This document shows, piece by piece, positions 20,029-27,481 of a DNA stretch of 64,000 bases (position 1 is its first letter; the number at the start of each line of letters is the position of its first letter). This DNA comes from a virus. The notes under the pieces were generated by a model. It worked only from the letters and a program-made list of their open reading frames with translations, was not told the DNA's origin and ran no database searches. The stretch is from positions 62,001 to 126,000 of IMG/VR virus record IMGVR_UViG_3300042691_036566; one strand, given 5' to 3'. A program made the position numbers and the translations under genes.

Positions 20029-20041
20029 GCCGTGGTATTAT
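20013..20041 (+). promoter_or_regulatory. Promoter for the 20077/ClpP-like genes
   Basis: TTGACG (20013-20018), 17 bases, TATTAT (20036-20041). The -35 lies within the terminator stem of the tmRNA. It would transcribe 20077-21343, including the ClpP-like protease. Confidence 0.8.
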
Positions 20042-20076
20042 ACTCAAACAATGGCCGCTGTGCCGAGGAGACAATC

Positions 20077-20340
20077 GTGACTGTTACTAAGGATGAAGTG
20101 AAGAATGGTGATTCATGGACGAATGTACGTTATTTTTCAAGCTTTGAGGAAGCTGATGCAATGCGTAAGTCACTACGGTCACAAGACCGTGCTGGTATGA
20201 TGCAATTTAAAGTAAAACGTTGCGGTGAGGGTGGAACCCTGTTTGTTGTTAAGTCTCGTATTGATCAAAATGCTAAAGCTGAGTTAGAAGCTCTAGAAGA
20301 AAAAATGTTTAGCAAGAAAAACAAGAAGAACAACAAATAA
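20077..20340 (+). CDS. Basic-tailed small protein between tmRNA and ClpP-like gene
   Basis: 87 residues from GTG 20077 with GAGGAG six bases upstream; the frame is open to GTG 20032, but that lies in the -10 box. SWTNVRYFSSFEEADAMRKS then FKVKRCGEGGTLFVVKSR form an alpha/beta unit, with an acidic helix and a Lys/Asn tail (SKKNKKNNK). No family recognised. Between a tmRNA and a ClpP-like gene, an adaptor or RNA-binding role can be imagined but nothing shows it. Confidence 0.65.
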   Translation: MTVTKDEVKNGDSWTNVRYFSSFEEADAMRKSLRSQDRAGMMQFKVKRCGEGGTLFVVKSRIDQNAKAELEALEEKMFSKKNKKNNK

Positions 20341-20352
20341 TAGGGATAAAAA

Positions 20353-20946
20353 ATGAAATATATTCTTAATGCAAATCCAAAATTAGATGAAGACTCAGTT
20401 GATGAGTCTAGCGATGTAGAAGATAACGATAATAATATTTATTTCTATGCTGGAGTTTCGAAGAAGTCAATTTTTGAACTAAATAAAAAAATCGCTTCAA
20501 CGTCAAAAGCTCTAGTCCTTACTGGAATTGAGCTAGATATTCCAACACCAGAAATCAAACTACACATTAATAGCGGTGGTGGAAGTTTGCTAGACTGTTT
20601 TTCTGCAATTGACTACATTAGAAACAGTAAAGCCCCAGTGCATTCTATTATTGAGGGTCATGCAGCTTCTGCTGCAACGCTTATGAGTGTTGTTGCAAAA
20701 AAGCGTTCAATTACAAAACATTCTGTTATGCTTATTCATCAACTATCTGCCGGTATGTGGGGTAAATTTGAGAGTATGAAAGACGAAATTGAAAATGCAA
20801 CAATGTTCATGAATACAATCAATGAAATTTATACAAAATATACAAAAATACCAAAAAGTGTCTTAAAAGAAATTTTAAAACGTGATATATATATGGATGC
20901 AAAAACTTGTCTCAAGTATGGTCTTGTAGATAAGATTATGGAATAA
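20353..20946 (+). CDS. ClpP-like serine protease
   Basis: 197 residues. The ClpP triad can be placed: EGHAASAATL (S106), MLIHQLSAGMWG (H129) and KRDIYMDAKTCLKYGLVD (D178). HINSGGGSLLDCFSAIDYI matches the substrate-binding strand before the active site. Length is close to the 190-210 of bacterial ClpP. The N-terminal 30 residues are acidic and unlike cellular ClpP. Phages use such proteases either for prohead processing or host protein turnover; position beside tmRNA favours turnover, but head maturation cannot be excluded. Confidence 0.9.
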   Translation: MKYILNANPKLDEDSVDESSDVEDNDNNIYFYAGVSKKSIFELNKKIASTSKALVLTGIELDIPTPEIKLHINSGGGSLLDCFSAIDYIRNSKAPVHSIIEGHAASAATLMSVVAKKRSITKHSVMLIHQLSAGMWGKFESMKDEIENATMFMNTINEIYTKYTKIPKSVLKEILKRDIYMDAKTCLKYGLVDKIME

Positions 20947-20948
20947 AC

Positions 20949-21161
20949 ATGAAAAAAATTGTCTTTTTATCTTCACTATTACTAGTTAGTTGCCTAAAAG
21001 AAGAGCAAAATACCTTAAGTGTGAAGGAGTGTGATCCATATTCCGTTCAATGTCTGGAAAGAATAAGCAAAAATGTCTGCCCAGACCCAGAAACAAGAGA
21101 GTTTGACTTCCTCGCAGAGGAAGTAATGGAAACAATTAACTATAACAAAGGATGCAAATAA
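20949..21161 (+). CDS. Cys-rich lipoprotein
   Basis: 70 residues, starting two bases after the protease stop. MKKIVFLSSLLLVSC is a lipoprotein signal with lipobox L-V-S-C; the mature part has several Cys (ECDPYSVQCLERISKNVCPD). Likely anchored to a host membrane. Function unknown; superinfection exclusion or lysis are possible roles for such phage lipoproteins. Confidence 0.68.
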   Translation: MKKIVFLSSLLLVSCLKEEQNTLSVKECDPYSVQCLERISKNVCPDPETREFDFLAEEVMETINYNKGCK

Positions 21162-21163
21162 AT

Positions 21164-21343
21164 ATGAAAAAAGTAATTGTAGTAGGAATTTTAGCAATGA
21201 TTGCTGGTTGTGTAGTAGCTTGTGTAAACGATCCAACAACTTCTACTGATGTTGGTGTGGATACGTCTTCAGAAACTGTTGTAGATACCGATGTAGTTAC
21301 GGATACTACAACTAACACAGAAACAGCTACTGCTGTAGAATAA
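21164..21343 (+). CDS. Thr/Asp-rich lipoprotein
   Basis: 59 residues from ATG 21164. MKKVIVVGILAMIAGC carries lipobox I-A-G-C; the mature chain is a low-complexity stretch of T, D, V, S and E (DTSSETVVDTDVVTDTTTNT). Likely an extended surface tail on a membrane anchor. Directly followed by tRNA-Gly. Confidence 0.66.
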   Translation: MKKVIVVGILAMIAGCVVACVNDPTTSTDVGVDTSSETVVDTDVVTDTTTNTETATAVE

Positions 21344-21344
21344 T

Positions 21345-21419
21345 GCGGGTGTAGTTCAGTGGTAGAACTCTAGTCTTCCAAACTAGATGTCGTCGGTTCA
21401 AATCCGTCCACCCGCTCCA
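21345..21419 (+). tRNA. tRNA-Gly (TCC)
   Basis: Acceptor GCGGGTG pairs with CACCCGC; discriminator T, CCA encoded at 21417-21419. Anticodon stem CTAGT/ACTAG with loop CTTCCAA gives anticodon TCC, reading GGA/GGG. T-arm GTCGGTTCAAATCCGTC-type. GGA is a common glycine codon in the AT-rich phage genes here, which would explain keeping this tRNA. Confidence 0.93.
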
Positions 21420-21588
21420 ATTAGGTTTAATCTACCTTCTATGTTTTCTTTCTGGGCGATCAATCCATAGAAAAAAGATTCGGTGATTCGGCCACCGTAA
21501 ACTTGTCTTGATCGACACAAGTTTCCAGCTTCTTGATAAAAAGCTGGTTCTTGTTTTGGTGACTATTTATTGCAAGGAGATAGTGGTC
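21420..21588 (+). other. Gap with two perfect hairpins
   Basis: After the tRNA come AAACTTGT (21499-21506) with ACAAGTTT (21517-21524), and CCAGCTT (21525-21531) with AAGCTGG (21541-21547), the second followed by TTCTTGTTTT. They could end the tRNA transcript or form the leader of the next gene. I see no gene or third tRNA in this gap. Confidence 0.5.
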
Positions 21589-21831
21589 ATGACAAAAAAG
21601 AAAAAAGAACCAACATCTAAATTAGATACACAAATAGTTCTAGCTAAGAGAAAAATAAAATTTTATTTAGGTGTTGCATTAGTTACGTTAGGTGTAATAA
21701 TTGGTGTTGTAGTATATGGTAAAAAACAACCAGATTATGTAAAGAAAAATGTAGTAAATCAATATGTTTGTAAAATAGTTGGATCAGTTCCAGATGAAGA
21801 TATACTTGCGTTGGAGTGTTTAACGAAGTAA
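21589..21831 (+). CDS. Small membrane protein
   Basis: 80 residues from ATG 21589 with AAGGAGATA; the frame is open further upstream but over the hairpins. A basic start, one membrane helix (LGVALVTLGVIIGVVV), then YGKKQPDYVKKNV and a short outer domain with two Cys. The YGxKxP motif just after the helix also occurs in the CxxCH protein at 22099 (YGAKKPS), so the two may share membrane placement. Confidence 0.65.
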   Translation: MTKKKKEPTSKLDTQIVLAKRKIKFYLGVALVTLGVIIGVVVYGKKQPDYVKKNVVNQYVCKIVGSVPDEDILALECLTK

Positions 21832-21974
21832 TGTTAGCGACAAAGTGTTTTATATATTTATGTATTACATACTGCCAAGATTTAGTAGCTAATATGGATG
21901 GTGGCTATAAATACACAGAGCCTTATATACAATATATTGATAAGCAATGTTTGGAGAATCAAAATAAAAAATAA
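21831..21974 (+). CDS. 47-residue putative secreted peptide
   Basis: ATG 21831 overlaps the previous stop (TAATG). MLATKCFIYLCITYCQDLVA is a short hydrophobic leader, followed by a polar, Tyr-rich part with one more Cys. Ends four bases before tRNA-Ala. Supported mainly by coupling to the upstream gene. Confidence 0.5.
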   Translation: MLATKCFIYLCITYCQDLVANMDGGYKYTEPYIQYIDKQCLENQNKK

Positions 21975-21977
21975 ATT

Positions 21978-22051
21978 GGGCTGGTAAGCTAATGGTAAAC
22001 TGCCGCCTTTGCACGGCGGTCTTGTGGGTTCGATTCCCACTCGGTCCACCA
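21978..22051 (+). tRNA. tRNA-Ala (TGC)
   Basis: Acceptor GGGCTGG pairs with TCGGTCC (three G-U pairs), discriminator A, encoded CCA 22049-22051. Anticodon stem CCGCC/GGCGG, loop TTTGCAC, anticodon TGC reading GCA/GCG/GCT. T-arm GTGGGTTCGATTCCCAC. GCA and GCT are the favoured alanine codons in these AT-rich genes. Confidence 0.9.
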
Positions 22052-22056
22052 ATTTT

Positions 22057-22086
22057 AACCCATCTCTTATGAGGTGGGTTTTTTTA
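22057..22086 (+). terminator. Intrinsic terminator after tRNA-Ala
   Basis: AACCCA-T-CTC and GAG-G-TGGGTT around a TTAT loop, followed by T7. Ends the tRNA transcript; the CxxCH protein gene begins 12 bases later with its own AGGAGA site. Confidence 0.85.
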
Positions 22087-22098
22087 TAGGAGAAAAAA

Positions 22099-23457
22099 AT
22101 GAAAAGATCAACAATTATATTTCTAGGATTTCTAGTTCTGTTAGTAACTTCTGTAAGTATTTTTATTTATGGTGCTAAAAAGCCATCTACAATTAGTCCT
22201 GTAGACTTTGCAGAAGTACAATCACAATCATTTAATTTCCCAGAGAGTGAAGAAACGATTTATGAGTGGGTCACTAAAAATGATAGTGCATCAGTAACAA
22301 AACATGCATGGGGTATTTGGGCGGGTTTGACAGAAAAAACAGGTCAAACCTATAAAGGAAGAAATTTACGAGTCTATGAAACGTGGCACGGTGTTGGACA
22401 ATTAGCAGACGCTGCAGCCTTTGGTAACAGAGACTACGGTTGTAATTTAAATTCACACACAGCAACAAAATTAAAAGTCCCTAAGCAACTAGCTCATGCA
22501 GGAGTGTTAAATTCAACAATTACAAATGATTATGCAATTTTAGAAACTGTTGCTTATAGTCCTGATGCTGCCTGCTTTGCTACAGCTAATTTATTATTTA
22601 ATAAATCAGTATTGGATAGACTGTTAGTAGAAGGTGATATTGGAAAAATTCCTGATTTTCCTGTTAGATCAATTACAACAAAACCTACCTATTACGTAGC
22701 AAAAGCTACAAATGGCTTAGTAAGAGTCCCAGCGTGGACAACAACACCAGTTCCTCCAAAGGTATTTGGTCACCATGATTGGAAAAATTATATTTATGTA
22801 GATGTTGACAACAAACAAGATCCTAACAAAAAATTAGTACCAGTTACATCAGAAAATCCAAGCCAAGAAGAAATTGCAGCTGCCACTTGCAATATGACTG
22901 ATTTTATCAGCTTTAGAATCGATAAAGAAACTGCTGAATATTTAAACACACTTCAAGACAGAGGTAACGATCCGGCACATCAATTCCAAGAAGGGAGCGT
23001 AGCATTACTTGTTGCAATGCATGTAACGAGTAAAGAAATTAAAAATTGGACTTGGCAAACATATTTTTGGGTTTCGGATCCAAAAAATCCTGGGCATCCA
23101 AGTGCAACCAATTATGCTGATTTAATGCCTGATTCGGTAAAAGAAGAAGCCAGACACTATGCTGTATCCCCTTGCTATGCAATGACAACTTCAAAAGACG
23201 AGCCTATGATTTGTTATAATCCATATCTTGAAGCTGGTTTTGGACCACAAGTGTTTAAGATGGCAAATAAAACAAACCCAGACTTCCAGTACGGAGTACA
23301 GACAAATTGTATGTCGTGCCATGCACTAGCTACTTCTTCTGGTAAACTAGGATATACAACAGATCAAAACATTAATATGTTTGATCCGATGTTTGCAAAT
23401 GATGTGCAATTAGATTTTGCTTGGTCTATTCAAGGAAATCTAAATACAGATAAATAG
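22099..23457 (+). CDS. Membrane-anchored c-type cytochrome-like protein
   Basis: 452 residues. An N-terminal anchor (KRSTIIFLGFLVLLVTSVSI) is followed by a long extracytoplasmic domain rich in Trp, Tyr and Pro. At ~404-408 the sequence TNCMSCHA has CxxCH, the covalent haem c attachment motif, and GLVRVPAW, NWTWQTYFWVSDP, HYAVSPCYAM motifs flank it. Proteins of this outline occur in bacterial genomes as haem-binding periplasmic proteins. A single CxxCH with a distal Met could make a functional cytochrome, using host maturation. Rare in phages; role unknown. Confidence 0.7.
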   Translation: MKRSTIIFLGFLVLLVTSVSIFIYGAKKPSTISPVDFAEVQSQSFNFPESEETIYEWVTKNDSASVTKHAWGIWAGLTEKTGQTYKGRNLRVYETWHGVGQLADAAAFGNRDYGCNLNSHTATKLKVPKQLAHAGVLNSTITNDYAILETVAYSPDAACFATANLLFNKSVLDRLLVEGDIGKIPDFPVRSITTKPTYYVAKATNGLVRVPAWTTTPVPPKVFGHHDWKNYIYVDVDNKQDPNKKLVPVTSENPSQEEIAAATCNMTDFISFRIDKETAEYLNTLQDRGNDPAHQFQEGSVALLVAMHVTSKEIKNWTWQTYFWVSDPKNPGHPSATNYADLMPDSVKEEARHYAVSPCYAMTTSKDEPMICYNPYLEAGFGPQVFKMANKTNPDFQYGVQTNCMSCHALATSSGKLGYTTDQNINMFDPMFANDVQLDFAWSIQGNLNTDK

Positions 23458-23465
23458 GAAAAAAA

Positions 23466-23690
23466 ATGAGTGATAAAGTTGAAAAAGTTCTTGGACATAT
23501 AAAGTGTCTTGAGGTTAAAGAGTTGGATGATGGTTCTGCATATGTCACTTTCGATGCAGATCCAGAGTTTATAAATAACTATCTAGAAACTTTTAATCTT
23601 GAAGAATGGGACCAAAAACATTTTGAAAAAACAATTCAAGATGCGATTAGTGCTAGCGTTTTAAAGGTAAAATCTGAAAAAGGAGAATAA
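23466..23690 (+). CDS. 74-residue hypothetical protein
   Basis: Starts nine bases after the cytochrome-like gene. VLGHIKCLEVKELDDGSAYV is a strand pair of a small alpha/beta domain, then FNLEEWDQKHFEKTIQDAIS helix. This looks like a short phage protein of the kind often annotated as hypothetical near PhoH. It has an AGGAGAAT after it for the next gene. Confidence 0.6.
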   Translation: MSDKVEKVLGHIKCLEVKELDDGSAYVTFDADPEFINNYLETFNLEEWDQKHFEKTIQDAISASVLKVKSEKGE

Positions 23691-23691
23691 A

Positions 23692-24249
23692 GTGGAAGTA
23701 CCTGGGATTGAAAATTGGAATGTAATTGACAAATATAAAAATGATCGTCTTACAAAATGGAATAAAGAATTGATCAAGAAAGATTTGAAACAAAAAGCAT
23801 TTCCATATGCAATCCTTATGGAAAATTTTCTTGGAGATTTTAATATTGGTACAGTAATTCGTTCTGCAAATGCGTTTAATGTACGCGCTGTATACTATTT
23901 AGGACGTAAGCATTATGATCGTCGTGGAACTGTTGGAACTCATAATTATACTGATGTAATCCATCTAAATACCCGCGACCAATTGCTCAAGTTAAAAGAG
24001 GAATACGAACTTGTGGCTCTTGAAAATACTGTGCCGTCTGCTACTTCTTTGGTCGATGCCACATATAGCCGTCCTCCTCTATTTATATTGGGCGAAGAAG
24101 GTGTCGGGATCACTCCAGAAACCCTTGAGCTTTGTGAAAAGTTTGTTTATATTCCTCAGTACGGAAGTGTGCGTTCTCTCAATGCTGCTGTGGCTGGTAG
24201 CATTATTATGAATGATTTTGTCACCAAATATAATAATAAAACTATTTAA
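23692..24249 (+). CDS. SpoU/TrmH-family RNA 2'-O-methyltransferase
   Basis: 185 residues from GTG 23692 (AGGAGAATAAA upstream). SPOUT motifs: FNIGTVIRSANAFNVRAVYY (motif 1), FILGEEGVGI (motif 2) and VYIPQYGSVRSLNAAVAGSI (motif 3, binding S-adenosylmethionine in the knot). Such enzymes methylate ribose 2'-OH in tRNA or rRNA. It lies between two tRNAs upstream and PhoH downstream, so a tRNA target is a reasonable guess. Length is typical for TrmL/TrmH. Confidence 0.9.
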   Translation: MEVPGIENWNVIDKYKNDRLTKWNKELIKKDLKQKAFPYAILMENFLGDFNIGTVIRSANAFNVRAVYYLGRKHYDRRGTVGTHNYTDVIHLNTRDQLLKLKEEYELVALENTVPSATSLVDATYSRPPLFILGEEGVGITPETLELCEKFVYIPQYGSVRSLNAAVAGSIIMNDFVTKYNNKTI

Positions 24250-24302
24250 GTATTATTATATGAGCACTTTATTTAAAAAAATACATTTTATGTAGTACCA
24301 TT

Positions 24303-24336
24303 GGGGAAGTCGATTTTTTCGACTTCCCCTTTTTTA
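24303..24336 (+). terminator. Strong intrinsic terminator
   Basis: GGGGAAGTCGA and TCGACTTCCCC around a T-rich loop, then T7. Ends the 22099-24249 transcript. The PhoH gene begins about 20 bases later with AAGGACC. Confidence 0.9.
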
Positions 24337-24355
24337 TTCTAAGGACCAAAATCAA

Positions 24356-25690
24356 ATGGCAAAAAAATCAAAAAAAGTTTATGTAATTGATACAAATGTT
24401 TTTTTAAGCGACTTTAATGCAGTATATGCATTTCAAGATAATGATATAGTGGTGCCACTAAAAGTCCTAGAAGAAATCGATAAACACAAAAAACGTCAAG
24501 ACGGAGTTGGCGCAAATGCTCGTCAAGTAATTCGTATTTTTGATGGTCTAAGAGAAAAAGGACAGCTAGACAAAGGTGTTAAAATTGGTAGTCGTAAAGG
24601 CACACTTACTGTAGTAAACTATGGTAAGAGTTTACTCCCTGCAGAAATGTCTATGCAAGATCCAGATAATCAAATTCTTGCTACTGTATTATCCGTTATG
24701 TCGGAAGAAGAGAATATTCCAGCTACCAGCCGCCCTGTGTATCTAGTTTCACAAGATATTAACATGCGAGTTAAAGCAGATGCCCTTGGTATTCTTGCAC
24801 AAGATTATACAACAAATAAAATTGTTGAGATGAAAGAAGAGATTTATACTGGATTTACCTCTCATCTTGTTGACGATCATCTTGTTGATCGTTTTTATAA
24901 CGGAGAAAAAATCTTCCTAGAAGAAAAAGACATCAAGTTACACCCAAATCAGTATGTAATGCTTGTATCAAATGCCAACGAAAAGAAAACCGCCCTATGC
25001 AAGTTCCGTAATTATAACTTTGCATTAACAAAAGTTCGGGAATTTAAGGAAGGCGTATGGGATGTGCGTGCAAAAAACAAAGAGCAACAATTTGCTTTTG
25101 ATCTTCTAATGGATGATAATGTTAAAATAGTGTCTCTTGTAGGTCTTGCTGGGTGTGGTAAGACACTTATTGCTCTTGCATCAGCACTAGAGCAAACTCT
25201 AGCGTCTACAACATATAAGAAAATAATTGTATCCCGTCCAGTGCAACCGATGGGTCGTGATATTGGTTTCTTGCCAGGAACATTAGAAGAAAAAATGGCT
25301 CCTTGGGTTGCTCCAATCCAAGATAACCTTGAGTTCCTTATGGGTGATGATAAAGAGCATCTACAAATGCTTCAAGAAAAGGGTACAATTGAAGTAGAAG
25401 CTCTTACATTTATTCGTGGACGCTCTATTGCAAACGCATTTATTATCATTGATGAAGCGCAGAACTTAACAATGCACGAATTAAAGACTATAATTACAAG
25501 AGTTGGTGAAAATACTAAAATTGTTTTAACAGGTGATATTGAACAGATTGATAGTGCTTTTCTTGATGCGACTAACAATGGTTTAACTTATGCTGTTGAA
25601 AAATTTAAACCATTCGAGCTAACAGGTCATATAACATTGCAAAAAGGTGAACGTTCTGCAGTTGCTACACTAGCTGCATCAGTATTATAG
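24356..25690 (+). CDS. phoH: PIN-PhoH ATPase/RNA helicase-nuclease
   Basis: 444 residues. N-terminal PIN domain: YVIDTNVFLSD with the first metal Asp (D12), then PLKVLEEIDKHK and further acidic residues. C-terminal PhoH domain: Walker A GLAGCGKT at ~263-270, PVQPMGRDIGFLPG, and IIIDEAQNL (Walker B). This PhoH2 layout couples a nuclease to an ATPase and occurs in bacteria and phages. Phage phoH is common in marine phages; RNA turnover during infection is the likely role. Confidence 0.92.
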   Translation: MAKKSKKVYVIDTNVFLSDFNAVYAFQDNDIVVPLKVLEEIDKHKKRQDGVGANARQVIRIFDGLREKGQLDKGVKIGSRKGTLTVVNYGKSLLPAEMSMQDPDNQILATVLSVMSEEENIPATSRPVYLVSQDINMRVKADALGILAQDYTTNKIVEMKEEIYTGFTSHLVDDHLVDRFYNGEKIFLEEKDIKLHPNQYVMLVSNANEKKTALCKFRNYNFALTKVREFKEGVWDVRAKNKEQQFAFDLLMDDNVKIVSLVGLAGCGKTLIALASALEQTLASTTYKKIIVSRPVQPMGRDIGFLPGTLEEKMAPWVAPIQDNLEFLMGDDKEHLQMLQEKGTIEVEALTFIRGRSIANAFIIIDEAQNLTMHELKTIITRVGENTKIVLTGDIEQIDSAFLDATNNGLTYAVEKFKPFELTGHITLQKGERSAVATLAASVL

Positions 25691-25698
25691 GAGAAAAA

Positions 25699-25986
25699 AT
25701 GGAGACAGCTTTAAAGGAAAAAGACTTTGAAAACCCGGATCTAAAATCTACAGTAAAAGTTGATAACGCCCTAAAAGAATTATTCGTAACTTATGTAGGC
25801 AATAAACTACAACCAAAAGATGATAATGTTACAGTCGAGATGATTGTAGATGTTTTAGCAGAAGAATTCCCAGAGTTTGTTTTAGCGTTGGCAGAAGAAA
25901 ATTTTATAAGAGGCTATAAGCAAGCAATTGCTGATGTTGAGTCAGCTGAAGTCAAGAAAAGTAAAAAAGCTAAAAGACGTAAGTAA
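25699..25986 (+). CDS. 95-residue acidic protein with basic tail
   Basis: ATG 25699 with AGGAGA. A helical, mostly acidic body (VEMIVDVLAEEFPEFVLALA) and the tail KKSKKAKRRK. Similar small proteins follow PhoH in some T4-like marine phages. Shares a base with the next start (TAATG). Function unknown. Confidence 0.62.
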   Translation: METALKEKDFENPDLKSTVKVDNALKELFVTYVGNKLQPKDDNVTVEMIVDVLAEEFPEFVLALAEENFIRGYKQAIADVESAEVKKSKKAKRRK

Positions 25987-26669
25987 TGACCACACAAAGT
26001 TTTATAAAAAAATCTCACGAAAGAAACCTTCTAGAGAGGAGGGAATATCAATTATTTAATAAGCACTGGATATTAATTGATAGTCCTCTCCCTAGGGAAA
26101 TAAATATGACTAATGTGGTAAGGCAAATTGAAAAATATTTGCCTTACCAATTAGCAAATAATTTAAATAATATCTTCGTAGGAAACTATGATATTCTTTC
26201 TGATCGAGAAGTAGAGTCAATATATTATAATCACGATATATGGATCTCAAATCGACAAGATTCAGAAGAGTTGATGGTATCAACCATCATTCATGAAATT
26301 GCACACTCTCTTGAAGATGCGTATGGTGAAGATATTTATGGTGATTCTGAAATTATAGACGAATTTATCTCTAAGAGAAAAAAACTTCTTTTGTTATTAA
26401 AACAACAAGGTATTGATAGCGATGTAAGAAAAATGATAAATACCTCTTATGATCCAGAACTTGATGAATTTTTCTATAAAAAAGTTGGATACGATTTATT
26501 AAATCGTTTATGTTCTGGATTGTTTGCATCTGCTTATGCTTGTACATCTTTAAGAGAGTATTTTAGTAATGGTTTTGAATGTTATTTTATGAAAGACCAA
26601 GACTATATCAATAGAATAAGCCCTAAATTATGCTCTAAAATAAAGTACTTGACAAAAAATCTGTCGTAG
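25986..26669 (+). CDS. HExxH metallopeptidase-like protein
   Basis: 227 residues. IIHEIAHSLED at ~101-111 is a zinc-binding HExxH; the later SLREYFSNGFECYF (about residue 190) supplies Glu as a likely third ligand (E-Y-F-S-N-x-F-E), an arrangement seen in anthrax lethal factor-like (ATLF) and related gluzincin toxins. No signal peptide. Starts at a TAATG overlap. A protease acting on host proteins or in head maturation; substrate unknown. Confidence 0.72.
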   Translation: MTTQSFIKKSHERNLLERREYQLFNKHWILIDSPLPREINMTNVVRQIEKYLPYQLANNLNNIFVGNYDILSDREVESIYYNHDIWISNRQDSEELMVSTIIHEIAHSLEDAYGEDIYGDSEIIDEFISKRKKLLLLLKQQGIDSDVRKMINTSYDPELDEFFYKKVGYDLLNRLCSGLFASAYACTSLREYFSNGFECYFMKDQDYINRISPKLCSKIKYLTKNLS

Positions 26670-26677
26670 GTTATAAT
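26649..26677 (+). promoter_or_regulatory. Perfect-consensus promoter
   Basis: TTGACA (26649-26654), 17 bases, TATAAT (26672-26677): exact sigma70 consensus, lying inside the 3' end of the metallopeptidase gene. It is the last clear promoter before the 15-kb nuclease/glycan operon, so it may drive all of it. Confidence 0.85.
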
Positions 26678-26699
26678 AGTCTCAACATTGGAGATTATT

Positions 26700-27473
26700 A
26701 TGTCGCATATTTCATTTTCTGCACTAAAGGTTTGGAACGATTGTCCTTACAAGTTTAAACTCATCTATCAGGATGAAGTTAAGAAATTTTCTGGCTCTGA
26801 ATATACAGCATTTGGAACAGCACTACATGAAGCAGCTGAATTAAAAGTTCAGGACACTTCAGTAAACGAAGTAGAAATTTTCTTAAATAAGTTTGATAGT
26901 GAAATTAAAATTCTGAAAGAAAATTCATCAAAGATAGACGAAAAATTGCTTACGCAAATGCGTAAGCAGGGTGAAGATTTGTCTAAACAAATTCTTCCTG
27001 CATTACAAAATCACTTTGGTGAATTTAAAGTGCTTGCAGCAGAAGAAGATATTTATGAGGTAGTCGAATCAATACCAGAGCTAAATTATTCTTTTAAAGG
27101 TTTTATTGATCTTATTATCCAAACTTCTGATAATAAGATTCATATTATCGATTGGAAAAGTTGTGCTTGGGGTTGGGATGCAAAAAAGAAAAGTGATGCG
27201 ATGACAACGTATCAGCTAACGTTTTATAAGCATTTTTACGCTAAAAAACACAATGTGGATCCAAAAAATATTGAAACTCATTTTGCTCTCTTAAAGAGAA
27301 CTGCGAAAAAAGATAATATTGAAATCTTTAGGGTAACAAGTGGAACAGTAAAAACGCAAAATGCGTTTAAACTTTTGGATAAAGCCTTATATAATATCAA
27401 AGTTGGGATGTATCCAAAAAATAAATTAAACTGTAAAAACTGTGAATTCAAAAATACAGTCGAATGCCCATAA
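26700..27473 (+). CDS. PD-(D/E)XK (RecB/Cas4-like) nuclease
   Basis: 257 residues from ATG 26700 (TTGGAG upstream). ISFSALKVWNDCPYKFKLIY and AFGTALHEAAE are the N-terminal motifs of RecB-type nucleases; FKGFIDLIIQ (Asp) and IHIIDWKSC (D-x-K) form the active site; C-terminal CKNCEFKNTVEC with the early Cys could bind a Fe-S cluster as in Cas4/AddB. DNA processing in replication or recombination is likely. First gene after the consensus promoter. Confidence 0.85.
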   Translation: MSHISFSALKVWNDCPYKFKLIYQDEVKKFSGSEYTAFGTALHEAAELKVQDTSVNEVEIFLNKFDSEIKILKENSSKIDEKLLTQMRKQGEDLSKQILPALQNHFGEFKVLAAEEDIYEVVESIPELNYSFKGFIDLIIQTSDNKIHIIDWKSCAWGWDAKKKSDAMTTYQLTFYKHFYAKKHNVDPKNIETHFALLKRTAKKDNIEIFRVTSGTVKTQNAFKLLDKALYNIKVGMYPKNKLNCKNCEFKNTVECP

Positions 27474-27481
27474 GGATTAAA

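Noticed and set aside
21420-21500. Possible third tRNA between tRNA-Gly and the 21589 gene
   Set aside because: Some GATTCG-like bases are present, but no acceptor stem or anticodon arm pairs properly.
24011-24211. 66-residue hydrophobic + frame inside the SpoU gene
   Set aside because: An alternative frame of a well-supported methyltransferase; no ribosome site.
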